Assembly (NCBI RefSeq): GCF_003944795.1
Contig: NZ_RWBG01000001.1
Span: 496,001 to 560,000 of the forward strand
Direction: 5' to 3'
Length of the DNA: 64,000 nt
Source of the DNA: Mangrovimonas spongiae
GTDB lineage: Bacteria > Bacteroidota > Bacteroidia > Flavobacteriales > Flavobacteriaceae
In this document: positions 7,794 through 16,197 of the stretch, in pieces
Position numbering within the stretch: the first letter of the stretch is position 1
Layout: every line of letters starts with the position of its first letter
Translations under genes and position numbers: made by a program
The notes under the pieces: model-generated
What the model saw: only the letters and a program-made list of their open reading frames with translations
Told to the model about the DNA's origin: nothing
Databases searched by the model: none

Positions 7794-9023
7794 TTATGAT
7801 AACATCATTTTTGCTTTTTTAACCCCTTCAACTAAGGCGTCTATTTCTGCTTTGGTGTTATAAAAGGCAAACGAGGCACGAACGGTTCCTGGAATTTTAT
7901 AGTAATCCATGATAGGTTGTGCACAATGATGCCCGGTTCTAACAGCAATACCCATTTTATCTAGTAAAGTGCCTATGTCGTATGGGTGAATACCTTCAAT
8001 GTTAAAGGAAATAACCGAGGTTTTATGTTTCGAGGTGCCATAAATTTTTAAGCCTTCAATTTCGAGTAGTTTTTTTGTTCCGTACTCTAAAAGTTTATGT
8101 TCGTAATTGGAAATATTATCAAAACCAATAGCATTCATGTAGTCTATTGCAGCTCCAAAAGCAATACCGCCGCAAATGTTTGGTGTTCCTGCTTCAAATT
8201 TATGCGGTAAATTGGCGTAAGTGGTTTTTTCAAAAGTGACTTCGGCAATCATTTCACCACCACCTTGGTAAGGAGGTAATTTATTAAGCCATTCTTCTTT
8301 TCCGTAAAGGATTCCAACGCCTGTTGGCCCACACATTTTATGTGCAGATGCCACATAAAAATCAACATCTAAAGCTTGAACATTGGGTTTTATATGTGGA
8401 CATGCTTGAGCCCCATCCACTAAAACCGCAGCACCAAATTGATGCGCTTTTTTAATAATCTCTTCAATAGGATTTATGGTTCCTAAAGCGTTTGAAATGT
8501 GATTAACAAAAACTAGTTTGGTATTATTGTTAAGTAGTTTATCGTACTCTGAAATTACCAATTCGCCATCTGCATTCATAGGAATAACCTTTAAAACTGC
8601 TCCTGTACGTTCACAAAGCATTTGCCAAGGCACAATGTTGCTATGATGTTCCAAGGCCGAAACAATAATTTCATCGCCTGTATTTAATAAAGATGAAAAC
8701 CCATTGGCTACTAAGTTAATACTGTGAGTTGTCCCAGAAGTAAAAATGATTTCGTAAGGCTTGTTGGCGTTAAAATGTTTTTGAATTTTAAGCCGTGCTA
8801 CTTCGTATTTATCTGTGGCTTCTTGACTTAAACTATGCACACCACGATGTATATTGGCATTGTAGTTAGTGTAATAATCTGCAATACAATTGATGACTTG
8901 TTGTGGTGTTTGCGATGTGGCCGCATTATCAAAATAGACCAAAGGCTTTCCGTTAACCTTACGATTAAGGATAGGGAAATCTTTTCTTAAGGCTTCAACA
9001 TTAAAAGGTGTCTCTAATTTCAT
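7794..9023 (-). CDS. sufS: Cysteine desulfurase SufS
   Basis: SufS is the PLP-dependent enzyme that turns cysteine into alanine and an enzyme-bound persulfide for Fe-S assembly. The 409-residue product has the PLP lysine in SAHKMCGP (Lys229), the cofactor aspartate in VDGAQ (203), and the persulfide cysteine in RTGHHCAQP (Cys367), all diagnostic of the SufS (group II) type. The start is the ATG at 9023, which a perfect -7 box precedes by four bases. In related genomes sufS normally follows sufD directly; here a plus-strand cluster separates them and sufS has its own promoter and terminator. Confidence 0.96.
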   Translation of the reverse strand: MKLETPFNVEALRKDFPILNRKVNGKPLVYFDNAATSQTPQQVINCIADYYTNYNANIHRGVHSLSQEATDKYEVARLKIQKHFNANKPYEIIFTSGTTHSINLVANGFSSLLNTGDEIIVSALEHHSNIVPWQMLCERTGAVLKVIPMNADGELVISEYDKLLNNNTKLVFVNHISNALGTINPIEEIIKKAHQFGAAVLVDGAQACPHIKPNVQALDVDFYVASAHKMCGPTGVGILYGKEEWLNKLPPYQGGGEMIAEVTFEKTTYANLPHKFEAGTPNICGGIAFGAAIDYMNAIGFDNISNYEHKLLEYGTKKLLEIEGLKIYGTSKHKTSVISFNIEGIHPYDIGTLLDKMGIAVRTGHHCAQPIMDYYKIPGTVRASFAFYNTKAEIDALVEGVKKAKMMLS

Positions 9024-9027
9024 GGCA

Positions 9028-9035
9028 CAAAGGTA
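9028..9035 (-). promoter_or_regulatory. -7 box (TACCTTTG) of sufS, 4 nt from ATG
   Basis: On the minus strand TACCTTTG is followed by TGCC and the sufS ATG. The four-base spacing predicts a leaderless sufS mRNA. The spacer TGCC is identical to that in front of glyS. Confidence 0.6.
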
Positions 9036-9098
9036 CAAAGCATTGGTGTATCTATAAACATAAATAGAGGTGCATTTTAAGTTGTGATTGTAAAAAAC

Positions 9099-9121
9099 AA
9101 TACATTTTTATAAAATGTATT
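9099..9121. promoter_or_regulatory. Palindrome, candidate PadR operator
   Basis: Ten-base arms AATACATTTT and AAAATGTATT pair perfectly around a three-base centre. A third half-site, AAAATGTAT, follows at 9127-9135 and runs into the -7 box of padR. PadR regulators typically bind ATGT/ACAT-type palindromes, so this is a good candidate for the autoregulatory operator. It covers roughly -46 to -24 relative to the padR start codon. Confidence 0.6.
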
Positions 9122-9132
9122 TAAAAAAAATG

Positions 9133-9140
9133 TATATTTG
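9133..9140 (+). promoter_or_regulatory. -7 box (TATATTTG) of padR, 4 nt from ATG
   Basis: TATATTTG is followed by TGAT and the ATG at 9145. As at sufS, thiL and glyS the gap is four bases, predicting a leaderless message. Confidence 0.6.
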
Positions 9141-9144
9141 TGAT

Positions 9145-9483
9145 ATGTATAGTAAAGAATTGACTAAAGGAACGTTACAACCCATCATTTTAAAACTAAT
9201 TAGTAGTAGGGATAAAATGTATGGTTATGAGATTACGCAAGAGGTTAAAAAACTAACTTCTGGTAAGATTGATATTTCTGAAGGAGCGTTGTATCCCATT
9301 CTTCATAAACTAGAAGCTCAAGGAGTTTTGGTTACGGAAAAAATATATGTAGGCAAGCGTGTAAGGAAGTATTACAGTGTTACTAAAGACGGGAAACAAA
9401 AAGTGATTGAGGCAACGAAAGAGATTAACGATTTTATAATAACGTTACAAACTATTTTTAATGTTAAACCAACAATATCATGA
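9145..9483 (+). CDS. PadR family transcriptional regulator
   Basis: The 112-residue product is a minimal PadR winged-helix repressor: LQPIILKLISSRDKMYGYEI, the recognition segment SEGALYPILHKLEAQG, and the wing GKRVRKYYSVT. The ATG at 9145 is chosen over an in-frame ATG at 9115 because the -7 box at 9133-9140 lies between them. The stop overlaps the start of the next gene (ATGA), so they are translationally coupled. PadR proteins commonly control the membrane protein genes directly downstream; the palindrome just upstream suggests autoregulation. It is first in a four-gene plus-strand cluster lying between sufD and sufS. Confidence 0.93.
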   Translation: MYSKELTKGTLQPIILKLISSRDKMYGYEITQEVKKLTSGKIDISEGALYPILHKLEAQGVLVTEKIYVGKRVRKYYSVTKDGKQKVIEATKEINDFIITLQTIFNVKPTIS

Positions 9484-9908
9484 AGTTAACAGACAAACAT
9501 ATCGATTTTATAGAGCGTAGTTTAACACTTTATGGTGTTGAAGATAAAGCGTTGAGAGAGGATTTAGTTGATCATATATGCACTTATATTGAAAATGAAG
9601 AGACCAGTGATTTTAATACATTATATCAAAAAGCGATACGGAAGTTTGGTGGTTATGCGAGCTTTCAGAATTTGCAATTAGAAACCAATTATCAAAAATT
9701 TGCTAAACAGATAATTACAATTAACAGGCTGAAATTTTATGTGGGGTTTGTAGTTATCCTGCTTTTAGTTATGAGTTTAGTTTTTCAAATGATGCAATGG
9801 CCTTATGCTAATGCTTGGTTGTTAGCTGCTACTGCACTTTCAGTTTTAGTTATTCTTCCCATACACTTATATTTTAAGTATAAACTAGCTATTCATAAAT
9901 TTTCTTAA
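9480..9908 (+). CDS. PadR-linked two-TM membrane protein (HAAS/DUF1700-like)
   Basis: The start overlaps the padR stop by four bases. The 142-residue product has an N-terminal soluble helical region (1-80) with ALREDLVDHICTYIE and AIRKFGGYASFQ, resembling the HAAS/DUF1700 module that is normally paired with PadR, followed by two membrane segments at about 85-104 and 110-132. In such pairs the membrane protein is usually the regulated partner of PadR, with unknown biochemical role. The family assignment rests on the layout and the helical motif, not on a search. Confidence 0.75.
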   Translation: MKLTDKHIDFIERSLTLYGVEDKALREDLVDHICTYIENEETSDFNTLYQKAIRKFGGYASFQNLQLETNYQKFAKQIITINRLKFYVGFVVILLLVMSLVFQMMQWPYANAWLLAATALSVLVILPIHLYFKYKLAIHKFS

Positions 9909-9919
9909 ACACTATAAAT

Positions 9920-10100
9920 ATGAAAAAAATCATTTTATATTCTTGGTTTTATTACCTTTTATATTCTTGGTGTTGGTGCCATGTTTGAGTTTTTAACTTG
10001 GCCTTACAGAGGTATCATCGTATTTATTGGTTTTTTGTTTCTTAATTTTGGACTAATACCAACCTATTTTTATCAAAAATACAAGCAATGTCAGTCTTAA
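9920..10100 (+). pseudogene. Small two-TM membrane protein gene with a +1 frameshift in a poly-A tract
   Basis: The ATG at 9920 is followed by seven A. Read as is, translation stops after 22 codons. If one A is removed, the frame encodes a coherent 59-residue protein that starts MKKSFYILGFITFYILG, continues MFEFLTWPYRGIIVFIGFLF and ends in KYKQCQS at the TAA at 10098-10100, with two membrane segments. The segment EFLTWPY echoes QMMQWPY in the upstream membrane protein. Its end overlaps the next gene's start by 13 bases, as expected in an intact operon. It may be a true lesion, a slippage-controlled gene, or a homopolymer sequencing error. Confidence 0.75.
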
Positions 10101-11743
10101 AATATGGTATTGTAGTTTTTAGTTTATTGGTTGCTTGTAATGTTAATGCACAAACCAATTTTACTGAAAAGATTGATAAACTGTTAAGTGTTTACAATTC
10201 TAACGATGCGCCAGGATTAAGTGTAAAAGTTATTAATGAAGGTAAGCCTGTCTATTCCAAAGGCTTCGGACTTTCCAATTTAGATTATACTGTTAAAAAT
10301 TCAGACTCTACCGTTTACAATGTTGCATCTATTGGAAAACAATTTACAGCATCTGCTATTTGGTCTTTGATTAAAGACCAAAAGATCAGTTTGGAAGATG
10401 ACATTAGAACTTATTTGCCAGAATTTCCAGAGTATGATAAATCTATTAAGATTAAACATTTATTAAATCATACTAGCGGCATTAGAAATTATCATACTCT
10501 AATGTATTTAGCTGGTTTTGATTACGATTCAGCTTATTACGATAATAACACTGTTTTGGAATTAGCTATCAAACAAAAGCACCTAAACCATCAGCCAGGT
10601 GAAAAAGTAAGCTATTCCAATACCAATTATAATTTATTGACCATTATTATAGAGCGTATTTCTGGACAAAACTTAAACGACTATTTGAAGCATCATGTTT
10701 TTAACCCGTTAAAAATGAATACCACTTTTGTTAGGGTAGAATATGGTAAACCAGTTAAAAATAAAGCCGTTGGTTATAAAAAAGATAACAATGGTTTTAA
10801 GTTTTCAACGAGTAACCAGTTAAGCTATGGCGCAGGAAGTATGTATGCTTCTGTGAACGATTTAGCTATATGGACGCGAATGCTAAACGAACAGATCCCT
10901 CGCTTTAAACCCTTAGCGCAATTTTTAAAACACACGGAAACGTTAAACTCTGGAAAAAAAGCAAACTATGCTAGAGGACTAATGTTAGACACCTATAAAG
11001 GTTTTAATGTTGTTGGGCATAGTGGCTATGGTTTTGGTGGGCGCTCGCACTTACTTGCCCTTAAAGAAAAGCAAATAGGCATTGTTGTTTTAACAAACAC
11101 GCAAATTATCAATGCAACAAGAATCGCTTATCAAATTTTAGATATTCTTTTATACAATGAAGAGGTCGGTCAAGTGGAAAATGAAACGAATATATCCTTT
11201 GAAAATCAAGACGTTAATAATTTTGTAAGTGAGTACAAAGAAGTGAATAGCGATATGACCATGACGCTATTTGTTGAGAATGACACTTTGAAAGCTTTGG
11301 GTTCAATGGGTAAAATGCCTGTTTCTCTCGTACAATTTGCTAAGGATAAATTTCATAGAGCACAAAGTGAAAATGTGAAGTATGATTTCACTATTTCTGA
11401 AAATCATGATATGATAATTTCATTTGGTGGCACGCCATTTTATTTTAAACGCGCTCATTTTGTTGATACAAACGCGGTAAATATATCAGATTATATTGGT
11501 GACTTTTATGCTGAAGAATTAGATGTTAGCTATCATTTTTATACAGAAAACAATACGCTTAAACTAAGTTATAAAGGTCATGAAAACATTACTTTAAAGC
11601 CTATTCAATTAAACGAATTTGGAAATAACGATAGAACGCTCTATCATTTTGTGAAAGATAAAAATAATGAGATTACTGAAATGCTATTATCTTGCGACGG
11701 AACGGTGAAAGATATTGTTTTTAAAAAAGAAAAGGACCGCTAA
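10088..11743 (+). CDS. Serine hydrolase, class C beta-lactamase-like
   Basis: The 551-residue product has a signal peptide ending NVNAQ at residue 22, then the class C beta-lactamase/esterase fold with all three catalytic motifs: SxxK as Ser81-Ile-Gly-Lys84, YxN as Tyr176-Ser-Asn178 and a HSG triad at 311-313. The last 170 residues form an extra beta-rich domain typical of these Bacteroidota esterases. Such proteins are usually periplasmic D-Ala-D-Ala peptidases or esterases, and true beta-lactamase activity is unlikely. It is last in the padR cluster and overlaps the frameshifted gene. Confidence 0.9.
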   Translation: MSVLKYGIVVFSLLVACNVNAQTNFTEKIDKLLSVYNSNDAPGLSVKVINEGKPVYSKGFGLSNLDYTVKNSDSTVYNVASIGKQFTASAIWSLIKDQKISLEDDIRTYLPEFPEYDKSIKIKHLLNHTSGIRNYHTLMYLAGFDYDSAYYDNNTVLELAIKQKHLNHQPGEKVSYSNTNYNLLTIIIERISGQNLNDYLKHHVFNPLKMNTTFVRVEYGKPVKNKAVGYKKDNNGFKFSTSNQLSYGAGSMYASVNDLAIWTRMLNEQIPRFKPLAQFLKHTETLNSGKKANYARGLMLDTYKGFNVVGHSGYGFGGRSHLLALKEKQIGIVVLTNTQIINATRIAYQILDILLYNEEVGQVENETNISFENQDVNNFVSEYKEVNSDMTMTLFVENDTLKALGSMGKMPVSLVQFAKDKFHRAQSENVKYDFTISENHDMIISFGGTPFYFKRAHFVDTNAVNISDYIGDFYAEELDVSYHFYTENNTLKLSYKGHENITLKPIQLNEFGNNDRTLYHFVKDKNNEITEMLLSCDGTVKDIVFKKEKDR

Positions 11744-11760
11744 ATAGCCATCCTTTTTTT
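11729..11760 (+). terminator. Probable terminator of the padR cluster
   Basis: AAAGGA and TCCTTT arms with an inner GCT-AAAT-AGC stem, followed by T7. It overlaps the serine hydrolase stop codon; the stem has an internal loop, so it is less certain than the others. Confidence 0.5.
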
Positions 11761-11781
11761 ATTTATGTTTCTTAGTAAGAT

Positions 11782-13095
11782 TTACAAATCAAACCCAATA
11801 TCAACACCAAGTTTATTAGCAATAAGTTTGGTAATGCGTTGTTTTATTTCAGGAATTTTTACACTTTCTAAAACATTATTGCTAAAGGCATACATAAGTA
11901 ATGCTCTAGCTTCCTTTTCAGGAATACCTCGCGAACGCATATAAAACATAGCACTTTCGTCTAATTGGCCAATAGTACAACCGTGAGAGCATTTTACATC
12001 ATCTGCAAAAATTTCTAATTGTGGCTTAGAGTTGATAGTCGCTTTATCACTTACCAAAATATTGTTGTTAGATTGATAAGCATTAGTTTTTTGAGCTTCT
12101 TTTTCAACAACCACTTTGCCATTAAAAACACCTGTAGCACTGTCGCCAAAAATACCTTTGTAATCTTGATGACTTTCGCAATTAGGCTCAATATGATGTA
12201 CTAAAGTATTATGATCTACGTGTTGTTTGTCTCCAATAATAGTGATACCTTTTAAGGTAGAATCCATACGTTCACCGTTTTGATAAAAATTAAGGTTGTT
12301 ACGCGTTAATTTTCCACCAAACGAAAAGGTATGTACAGAAGCGTGACTTTCTTGCTTTTGTTTAATAAATGTATTATCTATTAAAGAGGCATTTTGATTG
12401 TCGTTCTGAATTTTGTAATAGTCAACAATAGCGCGTTTATTGGCAAAAATCTCCGTTACCGAATTGGTTAATACAGGATTATTGGTAAGACTCTGGTGAC
12501 GTTCTATAATTTGAACATGAGAATTCTCGTCAACCACAATTAAATTTCTAGGTTGAAGCATTAAAGCGGCTTCGTTACCTGTAGAAAAATGCACAATTTG
12601 AATTGGTTTTTCAACAAGCTTGTTTTTAGAAATATGAATGTAAGCACCTTCACTTGAAAATGCAGTGTTTAAAGATGATAGACTATCTTTTGTCGCAGCT
12701 TTATTAAAATAATTTTCAATAACTAAGCGATACTTAGGTTTTGCTAAAGCAGCAGACATTAAGCAAACATCTATACCATCGTGAGTTGTTTCAGAAAGGT
12801 AAGATGAGTATTTACCATCAACAAAAATAATCTTGTACGAATCAATATCGTGAATTAGGTATTTTTTTATGTCTTTGTATTCTATACTTGTTTCCTGTTT
12901 AGGGAATAAGCTGTAATCGTGTTTTAAAACAGATTTTAGAGAAGTGTATTTCCAAGCTTCATCCTTTTTTGTAGGAAAGCCTTCTTGCTCAAACAATTTA
13001 ATGGCTTGGTTTCTTACATCATGTATGGGCGAGGCGTCTTCTAAATGATCCTCGAAAGCCATAAATGATGATACTAATTTATCTTGTAATTCCAT
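11782..13095 (-). CDS. sufD: Fe-S cluster assembly scaffold subunit SufD
   Basis: SufD pairs with SufB and the ATPase SufC to build Fe-S clusters. The 437-residue product has the SufBD beta-helix, visible in HEVID-type repeats such as LIVVDENSHVQIIERHQS and in HTLVHHIEPNCESHQDYKGIF, and the C-terminal segment KCSHGCTIGQLDESAMFYMRSRGI, where the conserved CSHG motif of SufD lies. Length is normal. It is separated from sufC by an inserted four-helix-bundle gene with inverted repeats, but keeps the same direction. No terminator is visible before sufD, so it is probably still transcribed from the suf promoter. Confidence 0.95.
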   Translation of the reverse strand: MELQDKLVSSFMAFEDHLEDASPIHDVRNQAIKLFEQEGFPTKKDEAWKYTSLKSVLKHDYSLFPKQETSIEYKDIKKYLIHDIDSYKIIFVDGKYSSYLSETTHDGIDVCLMSAALAKPKYRLVIENYFNKAATKDSLSSLNTAFSSEGAYIHISKNKLVEKPIQIVHFSTGNEAALMLQPRNLIVVDENSHVQIIERHQSLTNNPVLTNSVTEIFANKRAIVDYYKIQNDNQNASLIDNTFIKQKQESHASVHTFSFGGKLTRNNLNFYQNGERMDSTLKGITIIGDKQHVDHNTLVHHIEPNCESHQDYKGIFGDSATGVFNGKVVVEKEAQKTNAYQSNNNILVSDKATINSKPQLEIFADDVKCSHGCTIGQLDESAMFYMRSRGIPEKEARALLMYAFSNNVLESVKIPEIKQRITKLIANKLGVDIGFDL

Positions 13096-13102
13096 TATGT
13101 AT

Positions 13103-13141
13103 TAGTCTTAAAGTTAAAAGTCTTAAAGTCGAAAGTTAAAA
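13103..13141. repeat. Inverted repeat, left copy, bounding the four-helix-bundle cassette
   Basis: This 39-base sequence (TAGTCTTAAAG to AAAGTTAAAA) is the reverse complement of 13540-13578 with about 80 per cent identity, best at both ends. It also contains an internal direct repeat of AGTCTTAAAGT. It lies eight bases upstream of the sufD start codon. Confidence 0.75.
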
Positions 13142-13176
13142 AAACATGACCGTTAAGACATTTATACTTAAGTGAA

Positions 13177-13536
13177 TTATTTGTTTAAATATGTTATAAA
13201 ACCACTTATAAGTTTTGAAATTTCAATGATTTCAGAACTTAATTGGTCGAATTCTTTTTGAGTTAGATAGTTTAAATCTAATGCTAAATACAATTGAGAT
13301 CTAACTTCGCCTGCCGATGCTTTTGCGACAAATAAAAAGTGGATAAATTCTTTATCGGTGTTACGTTCAAAACCTTCAGCAATATTTGACGATATTGAAA
13401 CCGAAGCTCTTCTTATTTGTCTAATTAAATCGAAATCACGTTCAAAGTTTTTATTAGTAATAGTATAAACACTTTTATTAAATAACCTGGCTTTTTGCCA
13501 AGCAATTATATCTTCAAAAGCATTTATTTTTTTCAT
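13177..13536 (-). CDS. Four-helix-bundle protein (S23/23S rRNA intervening-sequence family)
   Basis: The 119-residue all-helical protein matches the S23/IVP family: an N-terminal FEDIIAWQKAR, RQIRRASVSISSNIAEGFER in the second helix, and FLFVAKASAGEVRSQLYLA in the third. Founding members are encoded inside intervening sequences of 23S rRNA genes in Leptospira and Coxiella; many free-standing copies exist in Bacteroidota with unknown role. Here it sits between sufC and sufD, framed by 39-base inverted repeats 3 bases upstream and 35 bases downstream of the gene. The insert lies exactly between the sufC stop and sufD start, so suf reading frames are intact. Confidence 0.93.
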   Translation of the reverse strand: MKKINAFEDIIAWQKARLFNKSVYTITNKNFERDFDLIRQIRRASVSISSNIAEGFERNTDKEFIHFLFVAKASAGEVRSQLYLALDLNYLTQKEFDQLSSEIIEISKLISGFITYLNK

Positions 13537-13539
13537 TAC

Positions 13540-13578
13540 TTTTAACTTTGAGACTTTCGGCGTTCCAACTTTAGACTA
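13540..13578. repeat. Inverted repeat, right copy, bounding the four-helix-bundle cassette
   Basis: Begins TTTTAACTTTG and ends TTTAGACTA, directly abutting the sufC stop codon at 13579-13581. It is the inverted partner of 13103-13141. Confidence 0.75.
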
Positions 13579-14331
13579 TTAAACGTTAACTTCTTCTTTT
13601 ACCCAATCGTACCCTTTTTCTTCAAGCTCATGAGCTAATTCTTTAGATCCAGATTTTACGATTTTTCCTTGATGTAAAACATGTACATAATCTGGTACAA
13701 TATAGTCTAGTAAGCGTTGGTAATGCGTAATGACGATTACGGCATTGTCTTTAGTTTTTAGTTTGTTAACGCCGTTAGCTACAATACGTAATGCATCGAT
13801 ATCTAAACCAGAATCGGTTTCGTCAAGGATGGCTAGTTTTGGTTCTAGCATTGCCATCTGGAAAATTTCGTTACGTTTTTTTTCACCACCAGAAAACCCT
13901 TCGTTTAAAGAGCGAGATAAAAACTTACGGTCTATTTCTAGAAGTTCAGATTTTTCACGAATCATTTTAAGCATTTCGTTGGCTGGCATATCATCAAGCC
14001 CTTTTGCTTTTCGAGTTTCGTTAATAGCTGTTTTCATGAAATTAGTTACCGAAACCCCTGGGATTTCTACAGGATATTGAAACGATAAAAACACCCCTTT
14101 GTGAGCGCGTTCTTCGGCATCTAATTCATTAATATCTTCACCTTCAAAAATAATTTCACCTTCGGTTACTTCGTATTCTTCTTTTCCAGCAATTACAGAG
14201 GCTAACGTGCTTTTCCCAGAACCATTTGGTCCCATGATAGCATGTATTTCACCTGGGTTAACTTCAAGGTTAATACCTCTTAAAATTCCTTTATCTTCAA
14301 CACTTGCGTGTAGGTTTTTAATCTTTAACAT
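13579..14331 (-). CDS. sufC: Fe-S cluster assembly ATPase SufC
   Basis: SufC is the ABC-type ATPase that powers the SufB-SufD scaffold. The 250-residue product shows Walker A GPNGSGKST at 34-42, the SufC-type signature FSGGEKKRNEIFQ from 146, Walker B LAILDETDSGLD from 167 and the switch histidine in VITHYQR. There is no membrane part. It starts four bases after the NlpE-like lipoprotein gene. Downstream the next native gene, sufD, is displaced by the four-helix-bundle cassette. Confidence 0.97.
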   Translation of the reverse strand: MLKIKNLHASVEDKGILRGINLEVNPGEIHAIMGPNGSGKSTLASVIAGKEEYEVTEGEIIFEGEDINELDAEERAHKGVFLSFQYPVEIPGVSVTNFMKTAINETRKAKGLDDMPANEMLKMIREKSELLEIDRKFLSRSLNEGFSGGEKKRNEIFQMAMLEPKLAILDETDSGLDIDALRIVANGVNKLKTKDNAVIVITHYQRLLDYIVPDYVHVLHQGKIVKSGSKELAHELEEKGYDWVKEEVNV

Positions 14332-14335
14332 AGTC

Positions 14336-14716
14336 TTATTCGCTTCCTAATTTAACAACGTCTTTATTGTTTGGGTCTGGTTTAGAGACCTTAATAATTT
14401 CTTTTATTTCAACTCGAAATGGCCAACCTTCCTCATTTTCAGGTTTAGGTGTAATTAGTCCCATTATTTCAACAGGAACCATATCGGTATCTTCTTTTTT
14501 ATATTGTTTTACTTGGTTATCTAACTCGTGCATTTTGTCGTTAATAATAACGCCGTAAACTTCTAAGTTGGTTTGTAGCACAGCAGCATCAGCTAAATAC
14601 ACAAACTCTCCTTTTAGTAGTGTGTAATTATCACTTTCTGTATCTTGTTTTTTAGTATCGTTTTTACAGGATACTAGTAATGTAAACGTTAAAAGTAATA
14701 GTGCTAATTTTTTCAT
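14336..14716 (-). CDS. NlpE-like small lipoprotein embedded in the suf operon
   Basis: The 126-residue product is an SPII lipoprotein (LLVSC, Cys17). The mature part, LLKGEFVYLADAAVLQTN followed by EVYGVIINDKMHELD, VPVEIMGLITPKP and WPFRVEIKEIIKV, has the order of an OB-fold like the C-terminal domain of NlpE, whose FVYxADAA segment is similar. NlpE senses surface and copper stress in enterobacteria. Here the gene sits 11 bases after sufB and four before sufC, well inside the suf operon. A link between envelope or copper stress and Fe-S assembly is possible but only inferred from position. Confidence 0.75.
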   Translation of the reverse strand: MKKLALLLLTFTLLVSCKNDTKKQDTESDNYTLLKGEFVYLADAAVLQTNLEVYGVIINDKMHELDNQVKQYKKEDTDMVPVEIMGLITPKPENEEGWPFRVEIKEIIKVSKPDPNNKDVVKLGSE

Positions 14717-14727
14717 AGTGTTTGTTA

Positions 14728-16176
14728 TTATCCTACAGATCCTTCTAAGCTTATTTCTAATAACTTTTGAGCTTCAACAGCAAATTCCATAGGTAATTTG
14801 TTTAATACTTCTTTACTAAATCCGTTGACTATTAAAGCAATGGCTTTTTCGGTATCTATACCACGTTGGTTACAGTAAAAAATTTGATCTTCACCAATTT
14901 TACTGGTTGTTGCTTCGTGCTCTATCTGCGAGGTTTGATTTTTATTTTCTATATATGGAAAGGTATGTGCACCACATTCGTTACCCATTAATAAACTATC
15001 ACATTGCGAAAAGTTACGGGCGTTTTCTGCGCGCGAGTTAACTTGAACCAATCCACGGTAACTGTTTTGCGATTTTCCTGCAGAAATACCTTTGGAGATA
15101 ATGGTTGATTTGGTGTTTTTACCTAAATGAATCATTTTGGTACCTGTATCGGCTTGTTGAAAATTGTTGGTGACTGCAATCGAGTAAAATTCGCCAACAG
15201 AATTATCGCCTTTAAGTATACAGCTAGGATATTTCCATGTTACAGCACTTCCTGTTTCAACTTGTGTCCAAGAGATTTTAGCGTTTTTCTCGCACAACCC
15301 ACGTTTGGTCACAAAATTGAACACACCACCTTTACCTTCGGCATTTCCTGGATACCAGTTTTGTACGGTAGAGTATTTTATTTCGGCATCATCCAAAGCA
15401 ATTAATTCAACCACAGCGGCGTGTAGTTGGTTTTCGTCACGCATTGGTGCAGTACAACCTTCAAGGTAACTTACATAGCTACCTTCATCGGCTACAACAA
15501 GGGTTCTTTCAAATTGTCCTGTTCCTGCTTGGTTGATACGAAAATACGTAGATAATTCCATTGGGCAGCGCACACCTTTTGGAATATAACAGAAACTACC
15601 ATCGCTAAATACAGCGCTGTTTAATGCCGCATAAAAGTTGTCCTTTTTAGGAACAACGGTACCAATGTATTTCTTAACCAATTCGGGGTGTTCTTGAATG
15701 GCCTCGGAAATGGAACAGAAAATAATGCCTTTTTCTGCTAATGTTTTCTTGAACGTTGTGGCTACGGAAACCGAATCCATGACAACATCTACAGCAACAC
15801 CAGCTAGTTTTTTTTGCTCGTCTAGAGAGATGCCCAGTTTGTTAAATGTATCTAACAATTCTGGATCTACTTCATCTAAGCTTTCGTACTTAGGTTTTTT
15901 ATTTGGTGCCGAATAATACGAAATGGCTTGAAAATCTGGTTTGTCATAATGTACGTTAGCCCAATCGGGTTCTACCATATCTTGCCAAACACGAAAGGCT
16001 TCTAAACGCCATTCGGTCATCCATTCTGGTTCGTTCTTTTTCTTTGAAATAGCACGAACAATATCTTCATTTAAGCCTACAGGGAATGTGTCCGATTCTA
16101 TGTCGGTATAAAACCCGTACTCGTATTCTTTGGTTTTTAGTTCTTCTCTTAAATCGTCTTCGGTATACTTGCTCAT
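14728..16176 (-). CDS. sufB: Fe-S cluster assembly scaffold subunit SufB
   Basis: SufB is the scaffold on which clusters form and accepts sulfur from SufE. The 482-residue product is of normal length, with the N-terminal [17 protein letters not shown], the [21 protein letters not shown] segment, [17 protein letters not shown] and the C-terminal [20 protein letters not shown] containing the conserved cluster-site cysteines. It follows the IscA/SufA gene by 21 bases and precedes the NlpE-like lipoprotein gene. Confidence 0.97.
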   Translation of the reverse strand: MSKYTEDDLREELKTKEYEYGFYTDIESDTFPVGLNEDIVRAISKKKNEPEWMTEWRLEAFRVWQDMVEPDWANVHYDKPDFQAISYYSAPNKKPKYESLDEVDPELLDTFNKLGISLDEQKKLAGVAVDVVMDSVSVATTFKKTLAEKGIIFCSISEAIQEHPELVKKYIGTVVPKKDNFYAALNSAVFSDGSFCYIPKGVRCPMELSTYFRINQAGTGQFERTLVVADEGSYVSYLEGCTAPMRDENQLHAAVVELIALDDAEIKYSTVQNWYPGNAEGKGGVFNFVTKRGLCEKNAKISWTQVETGSAVTWKYPSCILKGDNSVGEFYSIAVTNNFQQADTGTKMIHLGKNTKSTIISKGISAGKSQNSYRGLVQVNSRAENARNFSQCDSLLMGNECGAHTFPYIENKNQTSQIEHEATTSKIGEDQIFYCNQRGIDTEKAIALIVNGFSKEVLNKLPMEFAVEAQKLLEISLEGSVG

Positions 16177-16197
16177 TAGTTTTCTCGCTTCAAAAAG

